From Acidobacteriota bacterium (GTDB lineage Bacteria > Acidobacteriota > Aminicenantia > Aminicenantales > Saccharicenantaceae), in NCBI GenBank assembly GCA_029569255.1, contig JAKQUO010000031.1, positions 1 through 64,000 of the forward strand: a stretch of 64,000 bases of DNA, written 5' to 3'. Numbering within the stretch: position 1 is the first letter of the stretch; the number at the start of each line of letters is the position of its first letter. The position numbers were made by a program, and so were the translations under genes. Positions 32,401-41,017 of the stretch are shown here, one piece after another. The notes under the pieces are model-generated. The model made no database searches, was not told the DNA's origin, and was given only the letters and a program-made list of their open reading frames with translations.

Positions 32401-33402
32401 ATGAGCACCCGAACCGTCGTCGCCGGCACCGGCCATTACGTCCCCCCCCGCGTCGTGACCAACCGGGACCTCGAGAAGCTCATGGACACCTCCGACGAGT
32501 GGATCCGCGAGCGAAGCGGCATCCTCGAGCGCCACCATGTCGACGACGGCGTCGGCACGTCCGACCTGGCCGTCGAGGCGGCCCGGCGGGCCATCGCCGA
32601 CGCCGGGATCGATCCGGCCACGATCGATCTCATCGTCGCCGCGACGCTCTCGCCCGATCACTATTTCCCCGGCATCGGGGTCCAGGTCCAGGCCAAGCTC
32701 GGCCTGGGCCCGATCGGCGCCATCGACGTCCGCAACCAGTGCAGCGGCTTCATCTACGCCCTGTCCGTCGCCGACCAGTACATCAGGGCCGGCACCTGCA
32801 AGCGCGTCCTCCTCGTCGCCGCCGAGGTCCAGTCGTCCAACCTGGATTTCTCGGACCGGGGCCGGGACATGTCGGTCCTCTTCGGCGACGGGGCCGGGGC
32901 CGTGGTCCTCGAGCCGAACGAGGACGGCGGCGGCCGCGGCGTCCTCTCGACGCACCTCTTCGCCGACGGGAACTTCGTCCCCCAGCTGTGGATGGAGAAG
33001 CCCAGCCCCAGGGACCGGCCGACCTTCCAGACGGCCTTCTTCGACGAGGGGCGGTTCTTCCCCAAGATGGACGGCCGTCAGGTCTTCGTCAACGCCTGCC
33101 AGCGCATGCCCGAGGCCGTCCGGGCGGCCCTCGCGGCCAACGGGCTCGCCATCGAGGACGTCGACCACCTCATCCCCCACCAGGCCAACGACCGCATCTC
33201 GCTCATGGTCGCCAAGGGCCTGAGGATCCCGGTCGAGAAGGTCGTCCGGAACATCGACCGCTTCGGCAACACGACGGCGGCCTCCATCCCCATCGCCCTG
33301 GACGAGGCCGTCAAGGCGGGCCGGATCCGGCCCGGGGACCTCGTCGCCCTGACCGCGTTCGGGTCCGGGTTCACCTGGGCCGCGGCCCTCATCCGGTGGT
33401 GA
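32401..33402 (+). CDS. fabH: 3-oxoacyl-[ACP] synthase III (FabH)
   Basis: 333 residues, thiolase fold. The triad is complete: Cys114 in RNQCSGF, His260 in IPHQAN and Asn290 in GNTTAAS, with the same His-Asn spacing (30) as E. coli FabH. It condenses acetyl-CoA (or a branched starter) with malonyl-ACP to start fatty-acid synthesis; close homologues also make other ketones, so the starter is uncertain. ATG 32401 is preferred because the ATG at 32389 overlaps the TATAAT. Only fabZ among other fab genes is in the window. Confidence 0.93.
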   Translation: MSTRTVVAGTGHYVPPRVVTNRDLEKLMDTSDEWIRERSGILERHHVDDGVGTSDLAVEAARRAIADAGIDPATIDLIVAATLSPDHYFPGIGVQVQAKLGLGPIGAIDVRNQCSGFIYALSVADQYIRAGTCKRVLLVAAEVQSSNLDFSDRGRDMSVLFGDGAGAVVLEPNEDGGGRGVLSTHLFADGNFVPQLWMEKPSPRDRPTFQTAFFDEGRFFPKMDGRQVFVNACQRMPEAVRAALAANGLAIEDVDHLIPHQANDRISLMVAKGLRIPVEKVVRNIDRFGNTTAASIPIALDEAVKAGRIRPGDLVALTAFGSGFTWAAALIRW

Positions 33403-33446
33403 AAAACGATCCCCGTTCACATAAATGAAGAGGGTCAAGAAAGGGT

Positions 33447-33476
33447 TTGTCAGGGACGGAAGTTGTGTGTTAGGAT
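33447..33476 (+). promoter_or_regulatory. Candidate promoter of the DUF885 gene
   Basis: TTGTCA (33447-33452), 18-bp spacer, TAGGAT (33471-33476), with a ~20-base leader carrying GAGGAGG before the ATG at 33504. Confidence 0.5.
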
Positions 33477-33503
33477 TTCGGAGACTGACTTGAGGAGGAC
33501 AGC

Positions 33504-35246
33504 ATGAAAAAGACGGCGGTCGCGCTCGCGGCGCTGGTCGTCCTGTCCTGGGGAGCGGGGGCCCTTCTGGCCCAGTCCCCGGAGGACGCCAAGTTCAAGA
33601 AATACCAGGACACGTTCTGGGACGCCTATTTCAAGTTCTATCCGACGGCCGGGACGCTCCAGGGCTACGCGAAATACAACGACAAGCTCGAGGACCCGAG
33701 CGAGGGCTCGCTCGACAAGTTCAACGACGCCCTCGACGCCCTCAACAAGGAGCTGGTGACCAAGATCGACAAGTCCAAGCTCTCGGCCGAGGCCCAGACC
33801 GAGCACGAGATGCTCCTCGATTTCATGGACCTCGAGTTCCTCAAGCTCCGGAACGTCATCCCCTGGGACTACAATCCCCTCCTCTACAACGAGCTCTTCG
33901 TCCAGTCGCTGCGCGGCCTGCTGGTCAAGCAGGGCGCAGCCGGCGTCGGCCCCGCGACGGCCCGGGCCAAGCTCATCCCGGGGCTGGTGAAGCGGGCCAA
34001 GGACAACCTCAAGACGCCGCCCCAGGACTACACCCAGGCGGCCCTCGACCAGATGCCGGCCATCCTCGACTTCTACCGCGTCGAGGTCCCCAAGCTCTCC
34101 GGCGGCGCCCCGGCCCTGCAGGCGGAGCTCGTCAAGGCCGTCGCCGCCCTCGAGGACTACCAGAGGTTCCTCAAGGGCGAGCTCCTCGGGCGCTCGACGG
34201 GCAACTTCCGCCTTGGCGAGTATCACCTCCAGACCCTCCGGCGCGTGACCCAGGGCAACCTGCCCATCATCGAGGACGTCGTTCAGCGGTCGCTGGCCGA
34301 CTTCAACAACATCCGCCGCGAGATGCTCCTCGTCTGCATCCCCCTCTACAAGCTCATGTACCCCGACATCGACCCCGAGCAGCTCGGCCGGACCAAGGGC
34401 GAAGAAGCGACCCGGAACATCATCATCCAGGGCGTGCTCGACAAGATCAAGGGCGACCACGCCGCGCCCGAGGAATACGTCAACCGCATCGTCGCCGGCG
34501 CGGCCGGCATCAAGGCCTTCATCGAGCGGCAGAAGCTCCTGAACCTGCCCGAGGAGGCCCTGTCGATCGAGCCCTTGCCGGACTACTGCGCCGACGGCAG
34601 CTGGACCCTCCTCGCGACCCCCGGCGCCTTCGAGTCGGGCGGGCCCTACACGCTCTTCGTCCGTCCGGTGCCGAAGGCCTGGTCGGCCGACGAGGCCCGG
34701 TCGTTCATGGAGGAGCACAACAGCTACTACGTCGACTTCATGACCGTCCAGATGGTCTTCCCCGGCACGTTCGTGCCCACGTTCTTCACCCGCAGGGACC
34801 CCTCGGTCGTCAAGCGCATGGCTCCGAACCAGGCCCTCCTCAAGGGCTGGCCGATCTTCATCGAGAACATCCTCATGGAACACGGCTACGGCAACTACGA
34901 CCTGCGGATGCGCATCAACCAGCTCAAGCTCCTGCTCAAGACCGTCATCGACTTCCAGATGGACATCAACGTCCACGAGGGCACCTGGACCAGGGAGAGG
35001 GTCGTCGAGTACATGACCGTCCGGGGCTTCATGACCGCCGCCGAGGCCGAGCGCCGCTGGCGCCAGATCGTCCTCAACCCCGGCGAAGGCGCGCTGGCCT
35101 ACATCGGCTATCAGGAGATCCTGGACATGGAGAAGGACTACCGCAAGCTCAAGGGCGAGGCCTTCAACACCGGGGAATTCCTCCAGAAGCTCCTCAGCCA
35201 CGGGGCCATCCCGCTCCGGGCCCTCAAGACCAAGATCGCCCAGTGA
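33504..35246 (+). CDS. DUF885 family exported protein with lost metal-binding motif
   Basis: 580 residues with a Sec signal peptide (MKKTAVALAALVVLSWGAGALLAQ). The mature part opens with the DUF885 hallmark (YFKFYPTAGTLQGYAKYNDKLEDPS). Active members carry an HE-x-PGHH metal motif and a later EGW segment; at the matching places this protein reads MVFPGTFVPTFF and LLKGWPIFIE, so the His/Glu ligands are gone. The following LLKTVIDFQMDINVHEG segment keeps the family pattern. I infer a catalytically inactive paralogue, perhaps a binding protein. It has its own promoter and GAGGAGG site and is followed by a long palindrome. Confidence 0.82.
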   Translation: MKKTAVALAALVVLSWGAGALLAQSPEDAKFKKYQDTFWDAYFKFYPTAGTLQGYAKYNDKLEDPSEGSLDKFNDALDALNKELVTKIDKSKLSAEAQTEHEMLLDFMDLEFLKLRNVIPWDYNPLLYNELFVQSLRGLLVKQGAAGVGPATARAKLIPGLVKRAKDNLKTPPQDYTQAALDQMPAILDFYRVEVPKLSGGAPALQAELVKAVAALEDYQRFLKGELLGRSTGNFRLGEYHLQTLRRVTQGNLPIIEDVVQRSLADFNNIRREMLLVCIPLYKLMYPDIDPEQLGRTKGEEATRNIIIQGVLDKIKGDHAAPEEYVNRIVAGAAGIKAFIERQKLLNLPEEALSIEPLPDYCADGSWTLLATPGAFESGGPYTLFVRPVPKAWSADEARSFMEEHNSYYVDFMTVQMVFPGTFVPTFFTRRDPSVVKRMAPNQALLKGWPIFIENILMEHGYGNYDLRMRINQLKLLLKTVIDFQMDINVHEGTWTRERVVEYMTVRGFMTAAEAERRWRQIVLNPGEGALAYIGYQEILDMEKDYRKLKGEAFNTGEFLQKLLSHGAIPLRALKTKIAQ

Positions 35247-35259
35247 CCGGAACCGGGAA

Positions 35260-35315
35260 GGATCACGGATCGGGGACATGTAACGGAACGGTACGTGTCC
35301 CCTGATCCGTGATCC
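35260..35315. repeat. Long REP-like palindrome, copy B
   Basis: GGATCACGGATC (35260-35271) and GATCCGTGATCC (35304-35315) are perfect complements. Inside, GGGGACATGTA (35272-35282) pairs with TACGTGTCCCC (35292-35302), leaving a nine-base loop and one bulged T. The whole is a ~23-bp stem followed by C and T runs, so it may also terminate transcription of the DUF885 gene. The core matches copies A and C. Confidence 0.85.
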
Positions 35316-35328
35316 CCCCTTTCTTCCG

Positions 35329-36126
35329 ATGCGCCTCGTCGACTCCCACGCCCACCTCGACATGGCCGAGTTCGACGCCGACCGGGCCGAGACCGTGAGG
35401 CGGGCGTTCGCCGCCGGGATCGCGGCCATCCTCTGCCCGGCCGACCTGACCCGGCCCGCCAGCCTGCCGACGGTGGCCGGCCTGAGCGCCGAGTTCCCGA
35501 CCGTCCTGGCCGCGGCCGGGGTCCACCCCCATCAGGCCAAGGACTTCCGGCCGGGCCATCTCGACGAGCTCGGCCGGCTGGCCGCGGCCGGGAGCATCCG
35601 GGCCGTCGGCGAGATCGGCCTCGACTACCATTACGGCTTCTCCCCGCCTCCGGCCCAGCGCGAGACGCTGCGGGCCCAGCTGGCCTTCGCCGCCGCGGCC
35701 GGCCTCCCCGCGATCCTCCACAGCCGCCTCTCGGGCCCGGACATCATCGCGGCCGTCGACGCCGAGAGGTTCGACCGGGGCGGCATCCTCCACTGTTTCA
35801 CCGAGGACTGGGCCACGGCCCGGGCCGCGCTCGACCGGGGCTTCCGCGTCTCCTTTTCGGGCATCCTGACCTTCCCCAAGGCCGGGGACCTCCGCGAGGT
35901 CGCGGCCAAGGTCCCGCTCGACCGCCTCCTCGTCGAGACCGATTCGCCCTATCTCGCCCCCGTCCCTTACAGGGGGCCGGCCCGCCGCAACGAGCCCGCG
36001 TTCGTCGTCGAGACGGCCCGCGTCCTGGCCGGGCTCAGGGGCCTTTCGCTCGAGGCCCTGGCCGAGGCCACGACCCGGAACTTCGCCGCCCTGTTCCCGT
36101 TTGAAAACACCCCGGCCGAATGTTAG
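35329..36126 (+). CDS. tatD: TatD family metal-dependent hydrolase (DNase)
   Basis: 265 residues, TIM-barrel TatD/YcfH family. Metal ligands are in DSHAHLD at the N-terminus, GEIGLDYHY in the middle, ILHS and LHCF, and the terminal ETDSPYLAP with the catalytic Asp. Family members are 3'-5' DNases/RNases or D-aminoacyl-tRNA-like deacylases in some cases. No good Shine-Dalgarno is seen. The 3' end overlaps the promoter of the polyprenyl synthase. Confidence 0.93.
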   Translation: MRLVDSHAHLDMAEFDADRAETVRRAFAAGIAAILCPADLTRPASLPTVAGLSAEFPTVLAAAGVHPHQAKDFRPGHLDELGRLAAAGSIRAVGEIGLDYHYGFSPPPAQRETLRAQLAFAAAAGLPAILHSRLSGPDIIAAVDAERFDRGGILHCFTEDWATARAALDRGFRVSFSGILTFPKAGDLREVAAKVPLDRLLVETDSPYLAPVPYRGPARRNEPAFVVETARVLAGLRGLSLEALAEATTRNFAALFPFENTPAEC

Positions 36127-36129
36127 AAT
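36101..36129 (+). promoter_or_regulatory. Promoter of polyprenyl synthase gene, inside tatD 3' end
   Basis: TTGAAA (36101-36106), 17-bp spacer, TAGAAT (36124-36129), 11 bases before the ATG at 36141. The leader would be only about four bases. Confidence 0.6.
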
Positions 36130-36140
36130 CGGCCCCGGCC

Positions 36141-37166
36141 ATGACCTCGCCGACGCCCCTCCTCGACCGCTGGTCGTCCGCGCCCAAGTGGAAGGACCTG
36201 TCCGCGCTCTACGGGGAGATCCGGGCCGACCTCGACCGGGTCGAGGAGCGGCTCGACTCCTGGTCCCGCTCGCCCAACCCCCTGACCGCCGAGATCAGCC
36301 GCTACGTCCTGCGCAAGAAGGGGAAACGGCTCCGGCCGGCCCTCGTCCTGCTGGCCGCGCGGCTGTTCAGCCCGGGCAGCGAGGAATCGGTCTTCCTGGC
36401 CTCGCTCGTCGAGCTCCTCCACACGGCCAGCCTCATCCACGACGACATCGTCGACAACGCCGGGGTCCGCCGGGGCAAGGCCTCGGTCCACGCCAAGTGG
36501 GGGCCGAACATCACCGTCCTCCTGGGCGACTATCTCTACATCAAGAGCATCGGCCTGTCGCTCCAGTCCCGCCACGCCCGGGTCATCCGCCTCCTGGCCG
36601 ACGTCTCGGCCCGGATGATCGAGGGCGAGCTCGACGAGTACGCCCTGGCCGGCGACCTCCGCGTCACCGAGGAGCAGTACCGGGCCATCATCGAGAGCAA
36701 GACGGCCGTCCTGTTCGGGGCCTGCTGCCGCATCGGGGCCATACTGGGCCTGGCCTCGCCCGAGGAGGAGGAAGCGGTCGCGGCCTACGGCCTGAACCTG
36801 GGCCTGACGTTCCAAGTCGTCGACGACCTCCTCGACCTCGGCGGCGACCCGGCCGTCCTGGGCAAGCCCGTCCTGGCCGACCTGGCCGAGGGGCGGATCA
36901 CGCTGCCCCTCATCCGGGCGCTCCAGACCGGCGGCCGGGCCGAACGGGAGCGGATCAAGGCCCTGGTCGGCCGCAGGGACGTCCCTGCCCCCGAGCGCCG
37001 GGCCCTCCTCGACGCGCTGGCCGCCGGGGACGCCTTCGAATACGCCCGGGGCCGGGCGGTCGAATACGCCGAGAAGTCGCTCGAGGCCATCGAGCCTTTC
37101 CCCGAGTCCCCGACCCGGGAAACCCTCATCCGGCTGGCCCTCTTCGGCCTGACCCGGAGGAAGTAG
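36141..37166 (+). CDS. Polyprenyl (all-trans) diphosphate synthase
   Basis: 341 residues. Both aspartate-rich motifs are present: first DDIVDN preceded by HTASLIH, second DDLLD in FQVVDDLLDLGG, and the GKRLRPAL substrate segment. It elongates allylic diphosphates with IPP to make a medium/long prenyl chain, probably for the quinone side chain (IspB/HepT-like). Product length cannot be read reliably. ATG 36141 is preferred to the 36120 frame start because of the promoter. Confidence 0.93.
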   Translation: MTSPTPLLDRWSSAPKWKDLSALYGEIRADLDRVEERLDSWSRSPNPLTAEISRYVLRKKGKRLRPALVLLAARLFSPGSEESVFLASLVELLHTASLIHDDIVDNAGVRRGKASVHAKWGPNITVLLGDYLYIKSIGLSLQSRHARVIRLLADVSARMIEGELDEYALAGDLRVTEEQYRAIIESKTAVLFGACCRIGAILGLASPEEEEAVAAYGLNLGLTFQVVDDLLDLGGDPAVLGKPVLADLAEGRITLPLIRALQTGGRAERERIKALVGRRDVPAPERRALLDALAAGDAFEYARGRAVEYAEKSLEAIEPFPESPTRETLIRLALFGLTRRK

Positions 37167-37186
37167 AGAGCGGGGGGAGCGCGGAG

Positions 37187-37711
37187 ATGATCGAGATCGA
37201 GGTCAAGCTCCGGGTCGGCGAGGCCAAGGCGGCCCGGGAGCGGGTCCTCGCGCTCGGCGCCGTCGTCGTCCGGGAGAGGCACCTCGAGAGGAACGTCCTC
37301 TTCGACTTCGCGGCCGGGACGCTCCGGGAGGGCCGCCGGGCCCTCCGCCTGCGGACGACGGGACGGCGGGCCACCCTGACCTTCAAGGGGGAGCCCCGCA
37401 AGTCCCGCTCGTTCAAAGTCCGGGAGGAGTTCGAGACCCAGGTCCGCGACCCCGGCCAGGCCCGCCGGATCCTCCGGGCCCTCGGCTTGCGGGAGACCGT
37501 CGCCTACGAGAAGCGCCGGACGGTCTTCCGCAAGGCCCGCCTGACGGTCGCCCTCGACGAGACGGCGGCCGGGAACTTCATCGAGCTCGAGGGGGAGCGG
37601 CACGAGATCGTCCGCTTCGCCAAGGCCCTGGGGTTCGGGCGGGCGGACTTCGTCACCGCGAGCTACGTCGATCTTCTGACGGGAGGGGGAAAGACGGCCG
37701 GCCCGGCCTGA
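37187..37711 (+). CDS. CYTH domain protein (class IV adenylate cyclase / ThTPase-like)
   Basis: 174 residues. The CYTH signature EIEVKL begins at residue 3, followed by alternating charged strands (RALRLRTTGRR, LTFKG, REEFE) lining the triphosphate tunnel, and late VALDE and FIELEGE. These enzymes act on triphosphates: adenylate cyclase, thiamine triphosphatase or inorganic triphosphatase. The substrate is not decidable here. It lies 20 bases after the polyprenyl synthase with a GGGGGAG site. Confidence 0.9.
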   Translation: MIEIEVKLRVGEAKAARERVLALGAVVVRERHLERNVLFDFAAGTLREGRRALRLRTTGRRATLTFKGEPRKSRSFKVREEFETQVRDPGQARRILRALGLRETVAYEKRRTVFRKARLTVALDETAAGNFIELEGERHEIVRFAKALGFGRADFVTASYVDLLTGGGKTAGPA

Positions 37712-37728
37712 GCGGACGGGGCCCGGTC

Positions 37729-38112
37729 TCACTCGTCCTTGTCGTCCTTGCCTGAGCCGTCCTCGATGTCCTCGTCGCCGGCCTCATCCTCGAGCTCGGC
37801 CTCGTCCTCTTCGATCTCGACGCCGGTGTCCTCGGCCAGGTCCTTGGCCGGGAGGGCGTCGGCGTCCCCGGCCTCGTCGGCCAGCCCGGCGCCCACGAAG
37901 ACGCGCTCCTCGCGCTCCGGGAAGTCGTCCATCCGGGTCGGGATGATCTCGTAGTCGATCAGGCCCGAGCCGACCTCGGTCTGGGCGATGCGGATGAGGC
38001 TTTTCGACCGGCTCTGGATCTTGGGCTTGGCGCCCTTGAGGAGCTGCTTGGCCCGCTTGGAGGCCAGGATGATGAAACGGTACTTGCTGTCGATGTTCCC
38101 GAATGCGTTCAA
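37729..38112 (-). CDS. rpoZ: RNA polymerase omega subunit with long acidic tail
   Basis: 127 residues. The N-terminal ~70 residues match omega: NIDSKYRFIILASKRAKQL, then IRIAQTEVGSGLIDYEI. Residues ~80-127 are an almost uninterrupted acidic tail (Asp/Glu with Ala and Gly), making it longer than the usual 70-90 residues. Omega stabilises the beta' subunit. The start is a TTG with AGGAG about 13 bases upstream, so a different initiation codon is possible. It is monocistronic, convergent with the CYTH gene and divergent from the symporter. Confidence 0.88.
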   Translation of the reverse strand: MNAFGNIDSKYRFIILASKRAKQLLKGAKPKIQSRSKSLIRIAQTEVGSGLIDYEIIPTRMDDFPEREERVFVGAGLADEAGDADALPAKDLAEDTGVEIEEDEAELEDEAGDEDIEDGSGKDDKDE

Positions 38113-38203
38113 GGTCGTCGGGCTCCTAGGGTAAGTTCGGTTGGACCGCGATGACGCCCTAGGATAGCAGAAAACCGGCCCGAACGCAAGGCCGTCCCCG
38201 ATT

Positions 38204-38232
38204 TTGACATGGGGGGCGGCTTGTGCTATCTA
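38204..38232 (+). promoter_or_regulatory. Candidate promoter of the SNF symporter gene
   Basis: TTGACA (38204-38209), 17-bp spacer, TATCTA (38227-38232), followed by a leader with GAGGAGG before ATG 38260. Confidence 0.5.
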
Positions 38233-38259
38233 TGGCCGGCGCTCGATCGAGGAGGACCC

Positions 38260-39957
38260 ATGGCTCAAGGCATGACCACCGACGGCTGGCTGTTCCTCGT
38301 CCTCGGCTGGGGCTTCATCCTGGCCCTGACCGTCTATTGCTTCTCCCGCGTTCTGTTCGCCAAGAGGCCGGAGGTCGTCGTCGAGGCCGGCGGCCGCGAG
38401 CAGTGGGGCTCGCGCGTCGGCCTGATCCTGGCCGTGGCCGGCAACGCCATCGGCCTGGGGAACTTCCTCCGCTTCCCGGTCAAGGCGGCGGCCAACGGCG
38501 GCGGCGCCTTCATGATCCCCTACTTCGTCGCCTTCATTTTCCTCGGCATCCCGATGATGTGGGTCGAGTGGACGATCGGCCGGATGGGCGGGGCCCACGG
38601 CCACGGCACCACGCCGGGCATGTTGGGCCTGCTCTGGAAGAAGGCCCCGTCGAAGTACCTGGGGGCGCTGGGCGTCGTCATCCCCTTCCTCATCGTCATC
38701 TACTACAACTTCATCGAGTCGTGGTGCCTGGGCTTCTCCTGGTTCTCGGTCACCGGCAAGTACTTCGGGCACGCCAACCGCGAGGCCATGGGCCGCTTCC
38801 TGCGCGGCTTCCAGGGGATCGAATCGAACGAGTTCTTCTCCTCGCTCGCCCCGGTCCTCGTCTTCTGGGGCATCACCGTCGCCTTGAACTTCTATTTCCT
38901 GTACAAGGGCATCTCCAAGGGCATCGAGGTGCTGGCCAAATACGGCATGCCGCTGCTGTTCCTCTTCGGCATCATCCTGGTCGTCCGCGTCCTGACCCTG
39001 GGGACGCCCGACCCGGCCCAGCCCCAGCTCAACATCGGCGCCGGCATGGGCTTCTTCTGGAACCCGGACTTCAGCCGCCTGGGGTCGGCCACCGTCTGGC
39101 TCACGGCCGCCGGCCAGATCTTCTTCACCCTGAGCCTGGGCATGGGCATCATCCAGACCTACGCCTCCTACGTCCGGGAGAAGCAGGACATCACCCTGAA
39201 CGGCCTGACGACCTCCTCGGTCAACGAGTTCGCCGAGGTCATCCTGGGCGGCACGGTCGCCATCCCGGCCGCGGTCGTCTTCTTCGGGGCGGCCGAGACA
39301 CAGATCATCGCCAACGAGGGGGCCTTCAACCTGGGCTTCCAGGCCCTGCCGGTCATCTTCCAAAAGATCCCGCTGGGGCAGATCTTCGGCGGGATGTTCT
39401 TCTTCCTGCTGTTCATCGCCGGGATCACCTCGTCGGTGGCCATGACCCAGCCGGCCATCGCCTTCCTCGAGGACGAGTTCAAGTGGAAGCGGGAGAAGGC
39501 GGTCATCGTCGCCTTCTCGGTCCTCACGGCCATGAGCGCCTTCGTCATCGCCTTCTTCAAGTTCGGCTTCCTCGACGAGCTCGACTTCTGGGCCGGCACG
39601 TTCGGGCTGGTCGTCTTCGCGGCCCTCGAGATCGTCCTCTTCGCCTGGGTCTTCGGACTGAAGAAGGGCTGGCAGGAGATGCACAAGGGCGCCGACCTCA
39701 AGGTGCCGCGCGCCTTCAAGTTCATCCTGACCTACGTCACCCCCGTCTACCTGCTCGTGCTCCTCGGCTACTGGTTCTACACCGACGCCATCCGGGAATT
39801 CCTGATGAAAGACAAGGCCCCGGCCAACCATCCCTATCTCTGGGGGGCCCGGGTCATGATCGTCGGCCTGCTCCTGGCCATGTGCCTGCTCATCCGCAGG
39901 GCCTGGAACAAGAAGAAGGGCGCCGCGGCGGCGGGCGCGGAGGCCGCGACGTCCTGA
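38260..39957 (+). CDS. Sodium-dependent transporter, neurotransmitter:sodium symporter family
   Basis: 565 residues with 12 predicted membrane segments, LeuT fold. The first core helix carries GNAIGLGNFLRFPVKAA, the family sodium/substrate motif (usual NxWRFP here NFLRFP), and GGGAFMIPYF follows. Such carriers import amino acids with Na+ (and sometimes Cl-). An extra N-terminal hydrophobic segment (residues ~8-30) precedes the LeuT core, which is unusual. ATG 38260 is chosen on the GAGGAGG site. No neighbour identifies the substrate. Confidence 0.93.
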   Translation: MAQGMTTDGWLFLVLGWGFILALTVYCFSRVLFAKRPEVVVEAGGREQWGSRVGLILAVAGNAIGLGNFLRFPVKAAANGGGAFMIPYFVAFIFLGIPMMWVEWTIGRMGGAHGHGTTPGMLGLLWKKAPSKYLGALGVVIPFLIVIYYNFIESWCLGFSWFSVTGKYFGHANREAMGRFLRGFQGIESNEFFSSLAPVLVFWGITVALNFYFLYKGISKGIEVLAKYGMPLLFLFGIILVVRVLTLGTPDPAQPQLNIGAGMGFFWNPDFSRLGSATVWLTAAGQIFFTLSLGMGIIQTYASYVREKQDITLNGLTTSSVNEFAEVILGGTVAIPAAVVFFGAAETQIIANEGAFNLGFQALPVIFQKIPLGQIFGGMFFFLLFIAGITSSVAMTQPAIAFLEDEFKWKREKAVIVAFSVLTAMSAFVIAFFKFGFLDELDFWAGTFGLVVFAALEIVLFAWVFGLKKGWQEMHKGADLKVPRAFKFILTYVTPVYLLVLLGYWFYTDAIREFLMKDKAPANHPYLWGARVMIVGLLLAMCLLIRRAWNKKKGAAAAGAEAATS

Positions 39958-40025
39958 CGCCCGCGCCGGAAAGGCCCCGTCCCGGCGCCTGCCGAAAACC
40001 GGGCGCCACACGGGCCGTCGCGCGT

Positions 40026-40054
40026 TTGAAATCCCCGGTTCTCTGTGATAAATT
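40026..40054 (+). promoter_or_regulatory. Candidate promoter of the MinD-like/J-like operon
   Basis: TTGAAA (40026-40031), 17-bp spacer, TAAATT (40049-40054), 24 bases before ATG 40079. Confidence 0.5.
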
Positions 40055-40078
40055 GATGGTCTCTTCGCCAAGGTCGAA

Positions 40079-41017
40079 ATGGACAAACGGATCTGGGCCA
40101 TCGGGGGCGGCAAGGGCGGCACGGGCAAGAGCTTCGTGGCCGCCAGCCTGGGCCTCCATTTGGCTTCGCTCGACCGCCGGGTCCTCCTCGTCGACGCCGA
40201 CCTCGGCGCCCCGAACCTCCATACCCTGCTCGGCATCCGGGCCTCCCACCCCGACCTGGGCGACTTCCTGACCAACGCCGTGCCCTCCCTCGAGAGCGCG
40301 GCCGTCGAAACGCCCTACCGCAACCTGCGCATCGTCAAGGGCTCGGAGAACATCCTCTTCATCGCCAACCTCAACCACTACCGGAAGCTCCGCCTCCTCC
40401 GCCAGCTGCGCCAGATCGAGGTCCCGACGATCATCCTCGACCTGGGCACGGGGAGCTCCTTCAACACCCTCGACTTCTTCCTCAGCGCCAACCCCGGCGT
40501 CGTCGTCGCCACGCCGGAGCCGACGGCCGTCGAGAACACCTACCTCTTCCTGAAGTCCTGCATCATGCGCGTCCTCAAGCTCTACATGGACCACTACAAG
40601 ATCCGGGACCTGCACCAGAAGATGCTCGACCAGATCGAGAAGAACTCCCAGTCGCTCTACGGCTTCTTCAAGTCCCTCATGGAGAGCGACCGGGCCTACG
40701 GCACGATCCTCTACCGGGCCCTGCGCGGCTTCCGCCCCTGCCTGGTCATGAACAAGACGAGGGACGAGCGGGACGTCCTCCTCGGCCGGTCCATCGCCGA
40801 CGTGGCCCGCAAGTACCTTCTCATCGACATGAAGTACCTCGGCGCCGTGCCCTACGACGAGGACGTCACGTCCTCCCTCCGCGACCTCAAGCCCTTCTTC
40901 GTCGAGCACCGCGATTCGGCCGCGGCCCGGGCCGTCCGGCAGATCGCCGAGGAACTGGCCTACTCGATCGAGTTCACCCTGCGGACCCCGCCCGAGATCA
41001 GCCTCCCGGACGCCTGA
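40079..41017 (+). CDS. MinD/ParA-family ATPase (FlhG/FleN-like)
   Basis: 312 residues. The deviant Walker A GGKGGTGKS is at residues ~10-18, the switch DADLGAPN follows, and IILDLGTGSSFNTLDFF is the second conserved segment. PEPTAVENTY is typical of the FlhG-like subgroup. These ATPases dimerise on membranes and place cell-pole or envelope machines. No flagellar gene is nearby. The stop overlaps the start of a J-like protein (TGATG), so the two are coupled. Confidence 0.88.
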   Translation: MDKRIWAIGGGKGGTGKSFVAASLGLHLASLDRRVLLVDADLGAPNLHTLLGIRASHPDLGDFLTNAVPSLESAAVETPYRNLRIVKGSENILFIANLNHYRKLRLLRQLRQIEVPTIILDLGTGSSFNTLDFFLSANPGVVVATPEPTAVENTYLFLKSCIMRVLKLYMDHYKIRDLHQKMLDQIEKNSQSLYGFFKSLMESDRAYGTILYRALRGFRPCLVMNKTRDERDVLLGRSIADVARKYLLIDMKYLGAVPYDEDVTSSLRDLKPFFVEHRDSAAARAVRQIAEELAYSIEFTLRTPPEISLPDA

